NCBI RefSeq assembly: GCF_036250675.1
Contig: NZ_CP109592.1
Location: forward strand, 8,432,001 to 8,496,000
Length of the DNA stretch: 64,000 bases
Reading direction: 5' to 3'
Source: Streptomyces sp. NBC_01689
GTDB taxonomy: Bacteria; Actinomycetota; Actinomycetes; Streptomycetales; Streptomycetaceae
The first letter of the stretch is position 1. Every line of letters starts with the position of its first letter. The position numbers were made by a program, and so were the translations under genes. Below are positions 33,063-40,710 of this stretch, one piece after another. The notes below the pieces were generated by a model. It was not told where the DNA came from. It searched no databases and was given only the letters and a program-made list of their open reading frames with translations.

Positions 33063-33415
33063 TGGTCTGCTCCCGGATCGTGGAGTGGGTACGGGGTGGT
33101 GGGCTCGCGGTGCGCGGAGGTCGCTCGGGCGGCCGGGCGTGGAGCGGGACCCGCGCCGGGCCGGCCGTCCGCGCGCACCGGACGGACGGGGGTGGACCGC
33201 AGGGCACGCGGGTCGTCGTAGACGAGGGTGTCGAGGCGGACTCCGTAGGCGCCGCGCAGCGTCCAGAGGGTGGCGAGGCTCGGCTGTTTCGTGCCGGCCG
33301 CGAGCCGGTGGAGCGTCGACCGGCTGATGCCGGTGCGCTGCGCCACGTCGGTGACGCTCTCGTCGCCGAACTCCCTGGCCTTCACCAGGAGCTTGGCCAT
33401 GTGGAGGCGGAGCAT
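33059..33415 (-). CDS. XRE-family regulator, first gene of the sigma operon
   Basis: This 118-residue protein has an N-terminal helix-turn-helix (about 15-65: SVTDVAQRTGISRSTLHRLA then GTKQPSLATLWTLRGAYGV). A disordered Arg/Pro-rich tail follows. The start at ATG 33415 is preceded by GAGGGGG. A perfect 13-bp inverted repeat sits 24 bp upstream of the start, well placed for autoregulation. The stop overlaps the sigma-factor TTG. It resembles the XRE protein at 26559. Confidence 0.85.
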   Translation of the reverse strand: MLRLHMAKLLVKAREFGDESVTDVAQRTGISRSTLHRLAAGTKQPSLATLWTLRGAYGVRLDTLVYDDPRALRSTPVRPVRADGRPGAGPAPRPAARATSAHREPTTPYPLHDPGADH

Positions 33416-33635
33416 GGTCAGAGAACCCCCTCAGAGACATGCGTGCGTGTGGCTAACCCACACGCACGCAACATATGCAAGTTGCCAGACGATAGTGACG
33501 CAAGGGCATTTTGATTCGCACACAAATGCGAGATCTGCGAAGTGGCCTGCGGGTATATCGATCTAGGCTTTGACCTGCAAAGGTGCACGCGTGCAACCGG
33601 CATGCACTGACATGCATGCGCGCTACCCTCCAAAG
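33416..33635. promoter_or_regulatory. Palindrome-rich divergent control region
   Basis: The spacer between two divergent XRE genes is distinctly less GC-rich than its surroundings and holds several dyads. At 33439-33469, TGCGTGCGTGTGG and its complement flank CTAAC (perfect 13-bp arms). At 33584-33595 the palindrome TGCACGCGTGCA is perfect. ATGCATGC-type sequences crowd 33600-33620. The shared TGCA/TGCG core suggests operators for one or both XRE proteins. Confidence 0.6.
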
Positions 33636-34139
33636 ATGCGGAGCATGGAAGATCCCCCCCATGGGAGTCGGGCAACCTCCCCCCCACCAAGTCTGTCCGG
33701 GCGGCAGGCGCAGGCACGCCGGGCCGGTGCGTATCTCACGACGGTCGCGACCGCGGCCGGGTACGACGTGCGGCCGAGACAGGGTGGCCGGGCTCAACTG
33801 GCGGCCCTGACCGGCCTGAGCCTGACCACCATCAGCCGGACGCTGGACGGAAAGACCCTGCCGCTGCCCTCACAGCTGACGATGTGGGCGACGGTCCTCG
33901 ATCTCGATCACCGGAGGCTGCTGGTGGAGACTGGTCACATTCCCGAGCAGAGAGGGCCCCAGGACATGAACCGTGAGGCGGCCTCGGCGCCGCTCTCCCC
34001 CGACGAGGCCATGGACGCGTGGGGGATCACGGATCCGATCATCCGCAAGACGCTCAGCGGGACCATCGTGCAGGCCATCCGGCTCCAGGAGGAGCTCGAC
34101 GCGTCGGACGAACTGCGGGCGGTCGTCGGAGGCGCGTGA
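33636..34139 (+). CDS. XRE-like regulator, divergent from the sigma operon
   Basis: This protein of about 167 residues contains a helix-turn-helix (about 45-95: GRAQLAALTGLSLTTISRTL then DGKTLPLPSQLTMWATVLDL). An acidic helical C-terminus follows (LSPDEAMDAWGITDPIIRKT ... RLQEELDASDELRAV). The start is uncertain: ATG 33636 and ATG 33645 are both in frame and no strong ribosome-binding site is seen. With the palindrome-rich spacer it forms a divergent regulatory pair with the XRE-sigma-BN159 operon. Confidence 0.75.
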   Translation: MRSMEDPPHGSRATSPPPSLSGRQAQARRAGAYLTTVATAAGYDVRPRQGGRAQLAALTGLSLTTISRTLDGKTLPLPSQLTMWATVLDLDHRRLLVETGHIPEQRGPQDMNREAASAPLSPDEAMDAWGITDPIIRKTLSGTIVQAIRLQEELDASDELRAVVGGA

Positions 34140-34792
34140 CGATACGGCCCGAGTCCGGGCCGACCGCCCCGTGGCACTGATCGAGGCGGCCGGTCCGGAA
34201 CCCCCGGAGCCGGGGCGGGGCGGATGTGCTGAGTCGGGGAGGGGCGGTCCCCACTGTCCGGGCGAGGACCGCCGGCGGGTCCGTCGGTTCCTCCACGGCC
34301 CGCGGCGGATCCGCCGTGACGGCGGCACGCGGGCGCCCTGCCGGAGCGTCGAGGTTGCCCGCCCCCTCGCACTCCTGAGGGTCGACGAAGAACACGCGGA
34401 CCGTGCCTCCCCGTCGAAGGCGGCCCCGGTGCCCGGGAACCACGTCGGGTCGTGAGGATTCCGCCCTGGCCGTCGAGCGGGGTACGCACCGGCGGTGGCG
34501 GCGCATGGCCCGGGTGCGGACGGCCCGACACGTCGCCGAGGAGAGCGATGGCCGGCACGACACGGCGCCGGCGGTCCCGGCACCGTCGCTCTCGTCGGTC
34601 CCGGCCGCCCTCCCGCCGCTCTGTGAGGCTCCCTCCTGTCGGCTCGTCGAGGCCCTCTCACACATCGGATGTCTTCGTATCCATTCTCTTGACATGTTCT
34701 CGCCCGAGCGTCCACTGTGTGCTTCGCCAACTCCCGCATTCTTCCGCTCACTTTCCCGCATGCGCCGCGTATGCCGCGCATTAGGAGCGATC
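34140..34792. other. Spacer upstream of the GH95-like gene
   Basis: No supported gene is seen in 650 bp. Near the right end, TTGACA at 34689-34694 is a consensus-like -35 box, but no matching -10 is convincing. The final 100 bp are less GC-rich and end in the ribosome-binding site TTAGGAGC of the next gene. Confidence 0.45.
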
Positions 34793-37663
34793 ATGCTGCA
34801 ACGGCACCACACCGCTCGGCGTCTCAGAATGATCCGATCATTAGCTGGAGCAGCTGCCGCGTTCCTGACGGCCGGGCTCCTCGTTCCGACAGTGGCGCAG
34901 CCGGCCGCGGCCGCGGCCGTCACCGCCACCACGGCCTGGCAGAACGGCAGTTTCCATGTGGACACACCGAACGTGGTCCGCCGCTCCGACATCGTGCTCG
35001 GCAAACCGAACCCGACCGGTGCGCAGTCGCTCCCGCTCGGCAACGGCTCGCTCGGCGCCGCCGTGTGGGCGGCGAACGGATTCACCGCGCAGCTCAACCG
35101 CTCCGACACCCTGCCGGGCCGCAAGTCGCCCGGGCAGGTGACCATTCCCGGTCTGTCGAAGCTGACCGGCGCCGCGGACTTCAAGGGCTACCTCGACCTG
35201 TACACCGGGGTGCTGAACGAGTCCGGCGGCGGCATGACGCTCAAGGCGTGGGTGTCGGCCACGAAGGACGAACTGGTGGTGGACGTCACCGGAGCCGATC
35301 CCGGCACCGCCCAGTCCGCCACGGTCGGCCTCTGGTCCGGGCGCAGTCCGCAGGCGGCGGCCTCGGGAGCGATCGGCACGCTGGCCGAGACATGGGTGGA
35401 CAACCAGGAAGCCGGCAGTTCCGGGCGGACCTTCGGATCACTGGCCGCACTGAGCGCGGGTGGCCGGAACGTCTCGGCCCAGGTCGTGGGCGGCACACAG
35501 GTGAAGGTGAACTTCACGCCCAACGCCGACGGTTCGTTCCGGGTGATCGCGGGCGCACCCACCTGGACCGGTGGCAATGCCGGCAGCACCGCCTCCGCGC
35601 TGCTGGGCTCGGACCCCGGCGCGGCGGAGTCCGCCCTGTTGTCCACCCAGCAGTCCTGGTGGGCGAACTACTGGGCCGACAGTGGACTGTTGGTGGCCAA
35701 CTCGGCCGACGGCCAGGCCCCGTACATGGAGTCGCTGCGCACGATCTATCTGTTCATGGAGGCCGCCTCGATGCGGGGCGCCGTCCCCGGCAGCCAAGCG
35801 GGCGTCGCCGACATGTTCAACTTCGGTCAGGACCACCAGAACTGGACGCCGTCGGCGACGTGGCTGTGGAATCTGCGCACGCAGATCTCGGCGAACATGA
35901 GCAGTGCCAACTTCGCCCTCAACATCCCGATCTTCAACCTCTACCAGAACAATCTGCCGGCCATCGAGGCCTGGACGAAACAGCAGATGGGCGGACTGGC
36001 GGGGGCCTGCGTGCCGGAGGTCATGCGGTTCAACGGCAACGGCGGCGACCCGTCGCCCGGCGCCAACGCGGCCTGCAGCCGGCCCGGGAGCCCCAACTGG
36101 AACGCCCTCAACGTCACCTCCGGCGCGGAGATCAGCCTCTACGTGTGGCAGCAGTACCAGTACACCGGTGACCTGGACTTCCTGCGCACGTACTACCCGT
36201 TGATGCGGGACTCGGCGACCTTCCTGCTGGCGTACCAGAAAGTGGGATCCGACGGGAAACTGCACGCGGTGGCGAACGCGCACGAGACACAGTGGGCGGT
36301 GCAGGACCCGACCACCGACCTCGCCGCCGACGCCGCGCTGTTCCCCGCCGTGGTCAGCGCCGCGAAGCTGCTGAACACCGACACCTCCCTGCAGTCCCAA
36401 CTCACCACCGCGCTCGGCCAGATCCCGCCGTGGGCGCGTACGGACTACGGCCACACCCAGGTCCTGCCGCCGTCGGCGGACTCCGCCGGCAACGACGTCA
36501 TCGCCTGGTCCTACCAGCCGACGGCGACGATCAGGAACGGCGAGAACATCGACCTGGAGCCGGTGTGGCCGTTCAACCTCGTCACGGACGACCCCGGCCC
36601 GCTGCACGACCTCGCGGTGCGCACCTACAACCACCGGGTGTTCTACGGCGCGGGCAACGACTGGAACATGGACGCGATCCACGCCGCGCGCCTCGGCATG
36701 GCCGGTGAGGTCGCCTCCCGGCTGGCCGCCATCACCCAGGCTCACCAGGTCTATATCAACGGACTGGCGGACCTGGGCAGCACCGTCGGCACCGAGGGCT
36801 ACATCGAGCAGGTCGCCGGTGTGGCCACCGCGCTCGACGAGGCACTCGTACAGGACTACGACGGCACCCTCCGGATCGCCCCGGCCTGGCCTTCCGGCTG
36901 GGACGTCAGCGGCACCGTCGCGGTGCAGGGGAACTCCAAGGTGAGCGTGCAGGTGCAGGGCGGCAGCCCGGTCACCGTGGCCATCCGGGCCGGTTCGTCG
37001 GGGACCATGAAGGTCCGCACCCCCTGGCCCGGCAAGGCGGTCCAGGTCGTCAACGGCTCCGGCGGCGCGGTGGTGGTCCCCTCCACCACCGCCGGTACCT
37101 TCAACGTGCCGGTCGTCTCCGGCCAGTCCTACCTGGTCGAGCAGGTCGCGGCCCCCACCACCGCGCTGCCGTACGCACAGGTCTCCGGGTCCCCGGCGAC
37201 CACCGCCAGACATCTGGGCACCGTACAGATCGGCCTCGACGGCAGCGGCGGCGGCACACCCGGCAACGGCTCCGTGGTCTCCCTGAAGGCCCACGCCAAC
37301 GGCGACTACGTCACGGCCGACAACGGCGGCGCCGATCCGCTGATCGCCAGCCGCACCGCCATCGGCCCCTGGGAGCAGTTCGACCTGATCGACCAGGGCA
37401 ACGGCTCCGTCGCGCTCCGCGCGCACGCCAACAACAAGTACGTCACCGCCGACAACGCCGGCGCCGACCCGCTGCTGGCCAAGGTGGACGCCGTGGGTAC
37501 CTGGGAGCAGTTCCAGCTGGTCCACAACGGCGACGGAAGCGTCAGCCTCAAGTCCCTGGTCAACGGCAACTACGTCACCGCCGAGAGCGCGGGCGCCGAT
37601 CCGCTGATCGCCAACCGCACGGCGATCGGACCCTGGGAGGAATTCGACCTGATCAACGACTGA
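34793..37663 (+). CDS. Secreted GH95-like glycosidase with fascin-type beta-trefoil
   Basis: This 956-residue exported protein begins with a signal peptide of about 40 residues (RMIRSLAGAAAAFLTAGLLV, cleavage after AAAA-A). The N-terminal beta domain has SLPLGNGSLGAAVWAANGFT, the usual GH95/DUF5703-type opening. The central (alpha/alpha)6-like part contains NFGQDHQNWTPSATWLWNLR and HETQWAVQDPTTDLAADAAL. It resembles alpha-L-fucosidase-type GH95 enzymes, but the substrate is not proven. The C-terminus (about 825-956) has three similar repeats built around VSLKAHANGDYVTADNGGAD and GPWEQFDLI, a fascin-like beta-trefoil likely to bind sugar. The ATG at 34793 follows AGGAG. Confidence 0.87.
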   Translation: MLQRHHTARRLRMIRSLAGAAAAFLTAGLLVPTVAQPAAAAAVTATTAWQNGSFHVDTPNVVRRSDIVLGKPNPTGAQSLPLGNGSLGAAVWAANGFTAQLNRSDTLPGRKSPGQVTIPGLSKLTGAADFKGYLDLYTGVLNESGGGMTLKAWVSATKDELVVDVTGADPGTAQSATVGLWSGRSPQAAASGAIGTLAETWVDNQEAGSSGRTFGSLAALSAGGRNVSAQVVGGTQVKVNFTPNADGSFRVIAGAPTWTGGNAGSTASALLGSDPGAAESALLSTQQSWWANYWADSGLLVANSADGQAPYMESLRTIYLFMEAASMRGAVPGSQAGVADMFNFGQDHQNWTPSATWLWNLRTQISANMSSANFALNIPIFNLYQNNLPAIEAWTKQQMGGLAGACVPEVMRFNGNGGDPSPGANAACSRPGSPNWNALNVTSGAEISLYVWQQYQYTGDLDFLRTYYPLMRDSATFLLAYQKVGSDGKLHAVANAHETQWAVQDPTTDLAADAALFPAVVSAAKLLNTDTSLQSQLTTALGQIPPWARTDYGHTQVLPPSADSAGNDVIAWSYQPTATIRNGENIDLEPVWPFNLVTDDPGPLHDLAVRTYNHRVFYGAGNDWNMDAIHAARLGMAGEVASRLAAITQAHQVYINGLADLGSTVGTEGYIEQVAGVATALDEALVQDYDGTLRIAPAWPSGWDVSGTVAVQGNSKVSVQVQGGSPVTVAIRAGSSGTMKVRTPWPGKAVQVVNGSGGAVVVPSTTAGTFNVPVVSGQSYLVEQVAAPTTALPYAQVSGSPATTARHLGTVQIGLDGSGGGTPGNGSVVSLKAHANGDYVTADNGGADPLIASRTAIGPWEQFDLIDQGNGSVALRAHANNKYVTADNAGADPLLAKVDAVGTWEQFQLVHNGDGSVSLKSLVNGNYVTAESAGADPLIANRTAIGPWEEFDLIND

Positions 37664-37695
37664 CCTCGGCGCGACCGGCCGCGCACGCGACCGGC

Positions 37696-37721
37696 CGGGC
37701 CCGGCGATCCCGCCGGGCCCG
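37696..37721 (+). terminator. Stem-loop terminator after the GH95-like gene
   Basis: CGGGCCCGGC and GCCGGGCCCG form a perfect 10-bp stem with a 6-nt loop, 33 bp past the stop. Confidence 0.8.
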
Positions 37722-37780
37722 AGCGCGATCCGTTGACGCGTGGTCCCTTGACGCGCGTTCCCCGTCGATAGAGTGAGGGC

Positions 37781-38950
37781 GTGGAGCGCAGGCGCAGGGA
37801 GCCGGACGACGTGTTCGTCGGGGACGCGTGGAGCACGGTGTCGCCCCGGGCGGACCGTGCGCTGTGGTGGGGGACCGCCGGTGTGGTGCTCACCGTCCTC
37901 GGCACCGCGGTGGTCGTAGTCGGCGTGGAGCACGGCCCGCGGCTGCCCGTCGCCCTGGCCCTCGTCCTCGTACAGGTCTGCGCCCTGAGGTGGCAGCTGC
38001 GCGCCCCGGTCCTCGTCCTGGCGGCGAACGCGGTGACGGGGCTCGTCGTATGGGCGTTGCTGCCCGCGGTGTCGCTGACGGGAGCGCTGCTCGCCGCGCA
38101 GACGACGCTGTGCGTGCTGTCGGCCACCCGACCGCGACGGGTCTCGGTCCGCGCGCTCGCTGCCATGTGTCTGCCGGCGCCGCTGGCGTTCGGGGCGGGC
38201 GGCGGCCCTGCGACGACGGTCTGTCTGCTGTCGGTGGTGCTGGCGTGGACCGCGGGCCAGTGGCGCAGGGCGCAGTGGGCGCGCACCAGGGCGGAGGCGC
38301 GCCGGGCCGTCATGGAGGAGCGTGCGCGGATCGCGCGCGAGGTGCACGACGTCGTCGCGCACACCCTGTCGGTGATGGTCATTCAGGCGGGCGCCGCCGA
38401 CGACGTGTTCACGAAGCGGCCCGACCAGGCACGTCAGGCGCTGCGGGCCATCGAGACGGGCGCCCGGGACGCGCTGGGCGAACTACGGCTGCTGCTACGT
38501 GCGTTCGGCCCCGACGCCGAGGTCATCCGGGCCGAAGGGCGCCGCGAGCCGGAGCCCTCGCTCGCGCGCCTGGACGAACTGGCGGATCCGCTGCGCGCGA
38601 CCGGCATGGCCGTCCTGGTGCACCGTGAGGGCGACACCGCCGGTCTGCCGGCCGCGGTCGATCTGGCCGCGTACCGGATCGTCCAGGAGGCCCTCACCAA
38701 CGCGCTGCGCCACGCCGTCGGCGCCGACGAGGTGAGGGTGCGCGTGACCGCCGACGGAGGGTGCGTGGAGGTCACGGTGATCGACAACGGGCTTAGCACG
38801 TACGGCGGTCCGAGCGTCCGGGGAGCGGGACGCGGGCTTGTGGGGATGGAGGAGCGGGTCCGGCTCGTGGGAGGCAGCCTGCACGCCGGCGCGCTCCCCG
38901 GAGGCGGGTTCGAGGTGGCGGCGCGGCTGCCGGTGGAGCGCGCGTCATGA
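37781..38950 (+). CDS. Two-component sensor histidine kinase, NarL-partner type
   Basis: This 389-residue kinase has four to five membrane helices in the first 165 residues and no large external loop, so it may sense membrane or intramembrane cues. The HisKA_3 motif is ARIAREVHDVVAHTLSVMVI with the phospho-acceptor His. The ATPase domain has VQEALTNALRHA (N box) and GAGRGLVGMEERV (G box). The GTG start at 37781 is preceded by GAGTGAGG. The stop overlaps the response regulator ATG (ATGA), so the two genes are translationally coupled. Confidence 0.93.
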   Translation: MERRRREPDDVFVGDAWSTVSPRADRALWWGTAGVVLTVLGTAVVVVGVEHGPRLPVALALVLVQVCALRWQLRAPVLVLAANAVTGLVVWALLPAVSLTGALLAAQTTLCVLSATRPRRVSVRALAAMCLPAPLAFGAGGGPATTVCLLSVVLAWTAGQWRRAQWARTRAEARRAVMEERARIAREVHDVVAHTLSVMVIQAGAADDVFTKRPDQARQALRAIETGARDALGELRLLLRAFGPDAEVIRAEGRREPEPSLARLDELADPLRATGMAVLVHREGDTAGLPAAVDLAAYRIVQEALTNALRHAVGADEVRVRVTADGGCVEVTVIDNGLSTYGGPSVRGAGRGLVGMEERVRLVGGSLHAGALPGGGFEVAARLPVERAS

Positions 38951-39606
38951 CGCTGCGTGTGGTGGTCGCCGACGACCAGACCCTGGTCCGGACCGGATTT
39001 CGCATGATCATCGACGCCAGGGACGACCTGGAGGTGGTCGGCGAGGCCGCCGACGGCCGGGAAGCGGTGCGGCTCACCCGCGAACTGGCGCCCGACGTCG
39101 TGCTGATGGACGTACGGATGCCGGTCCTGGACGGCATCGAGGCGACCCGGCGCATCGCGGCGAGCGGCAGTGCGGCCCGGGTGCTCGTCCTCACCACCTG
39201 GGACGCCGATGCCCACGTGGTCGCCGCCCTGCGGGCCGGGGCGAGCGGGTTCCTGCTCAAGGACATGCGCCCCGGCGAGCTCGTCGACGCGATCCGCGTC
39301 ACCGCCCGGGGCGACGCACTGCTGGCACCGGCCGTGCTGAGCCGCGTCCTCGACCGGTTCCTGCGGACGACGCCCGACCCCGCGCCGCCGCCGCCCGTCG
39401 CGGACCTCTCCGGTCGCGAGCGGGAGGTGCTGACCCTGATCGGGCAGGCGCTGTCGAACGCGGAGATCGCCGTGCGGCTGTGCCTCTCGGAGGCCACCGT
39501 GAAGAACCATGTCACCGCGGTGCTGCGCAAGCTCGGCCTGCGCGACCGCGTCCAGGCCGTCGTCGCCGCCTACGACCACGGCCTCGTGCGACCCCACCGC
39601 CCCTGA
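38947..39606 (+). CDS. NarL/LuxR-type response regulator
   Basis: This 219-residue regulator has a receiver domain with the phospho-accepting Asp in PDVVLMDVRMPVLDG and the acidic pair in VVADDQTLVR. The LuxR-type helix-turn-helix follows (LSGREREVLTLIGQALSNAE ... SEATVKNHVTAVLRKLGLRD). Its partner is the kinase just upstream, which it overlaps by 4 nt. Targets are unknown; neither flanking gene is an obvious output. Confidence 0.95.
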   Translation: MTLRVVVADDQTLVRTGFRMIIDARDDLEVVGEAADGREAVRLTRELAPDVVLMDVRMPVLDGIEATRRIAASGSAARVLVLTTWDADAHVVAALRAGASGFLLKDMRPGELVDAIRVTARGDALLAPAVLSRVLDRFLRTTPDPAPPPPVADLSGREREVLTLIGQALSNAEIAVRLCLSEATVKNHVTAVLRKLGLRDRVQAVVAAYDHGLVRPHRP

Positions 39607-39613
39607 AGACGGC

Positions 39614-39635
39614 GCCTCCTCCTCCAGGAGGAGGC
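39614..39635 (+). terminator. Stem-loop terminator after the two-component operon
   Basis: GCCTCCTCCT and AGGAGGAGGC pair perfectly around a minimal loop, 8 bp past the response regulator stop. The arm contains an AGGAGGAGG sequence, but no start follows at ribosome-binding distance. Confidence 0.7.
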
Positions 39636-39721
39636 CGGGCCGGGACCCCTACCGGGTTCCCAGCGGCAGCCCGTCCCACCGGCCGATCCCCGGCCGGGGT
39701 GACCGGCCCTAGCGTCGACGT

Positions 39722-40357
39722 GTGACCGACGACCTGCCCAGCCTCGTGTACCTGCTCGCCTACGACGACGCGGCCCAGGGCCCGTACGACCGCGCCCGGA
39801 CCGGACTGCTGGTCCGCGCCGCCACTCTGATCGACCTCGCGTCGCGCGGCCGGCTGGGGGAGGACGGCGGCACCGTCACCGTGTCCGGCACGGAACCGAC
39901 CGGCAACACCGTCCTGGACGCCGCGCTGCGCGACGCCGCCGGGCACGGCTGGAAGCAGCTCGTGCGCCGCCGTCGCCGACGGACCCTGACCGAGGTGGAG
40001 GACCTGCTCGCGCGTGCGGGACTCCTCACCGTGCGGGAGCCCCGTACACATTTCGGCTCACGGCGCCTGACCCCGACCGACCGCGCCGCGCCTGCCGCCG
40101 TCCGCGCCCGCGCGACCGCCGTGCTGCGCGGAGAGGGTGACGTGCGGGAGATCCCCGTCGCCGACGCCGCGCTGCTCGCGCTCGCCGCGGCGGGCGGTGT
40201 CCGCTCGGTCCTCTCCCGTCAGGACGAGAAGACGTTCCGGACCCGGATCGACGCCTGCACGGGGCGGCTGGGCACCCTCGCGCCCGGTCTGGAGAAAGCC
40301 GTACGCGCCCTGCCGACGACCATGATCGCCGCTCAGGGCGGCATGGGCGGCGGCTGA
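39722..40357 (+). CDS. GPP34 (GOLPH3/VPS74-like) family protein
   Basis: This 211-residue protein is related to eukaryotic GOLPH3, which binds phosphoinositides. It has the family opening LPSLVYLLAYDDAAQGPYDR then ARTGLLVRAATLIDLASRGR, the basic stretch KQLVRRRRRRTLTEVEDLLA and the ending LPTTMIAAQGGMGGG. Many actinomycetes carry several GPP34 proteins of unknown role, probably at the membrane surface. The GTG start at 39722 fits the family N-terminus. The gene lies alone after a terminator. Confidence 0.9.
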   Translation: MTDDLPSLVYLLAYDDAAQGPYDRARTGLLVRAATLIDLASRGRLGEDGGTVTVSGTEPTGNTVLDAALRDAAGHGWKQLVRRRRRRTLTEVEDLLARAGLLTVREPRTHFGSRRLTPTDRAAPAAVRARATAVLRGEGDVREIPVADAALLALAAAGGVRSVLSRQDEKTFRTRIDACTGRLGTLAPGLEKAVRALPTTMIAAQGGMGGG

Positions 40358-40710
40358 CCGGACGGGAAGCCGGTTCCTGTCCTTCCGCGCCCGGGCCTTC
40401 CCGGCCGGCGGGACGGGCCGCGGCCTCCGACGGCGGCCCCGCACGGCCCGCCCTGTCCTCCGCCCACCCGGCGGAGCCGCACCGCCACCCGCGCGATGGA
40501 GCAGTACCCAAGCCGTACCCGCTGCCCGTGCTGCGGGGACCGGTGGACCAACGACCGCTGACCGGGCGGACGGCGGCGCCCGCGGCCGAGACGGTGACCC
40601 GGCCTCGTACGACGGAGCGCGGTTCCCTACCGACGCCGCGGACCCCGACCAGGGAGAGCCGACCACGCGGACGCGGGCGACGCGCCCGCACGACCACGAT
40701 CCGAGGAACG
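40358..40710. other. Spacer with a 21-codon Cys-rich reading frame
   Basis: No full gene is seen. A frame of 21 codons at 40496-40561 starts with ATG and encodes MEQYPSRTRCPCCGDRWTND R, with a CxCC knuckle, but it has no good ribosome-binding site. It may be chance or a remnant of a zinc-ribbon tail. The 3' part should hold the esterase promoter. Confidence 0.35.

Noticed and set aside
35438..38362. Open minus-strand frame of over 970 codons opposite the GH95-like and kinase genes
   Set aside because: Antisense shadow of well-supported genes; no motif and no ribosome-binding site.
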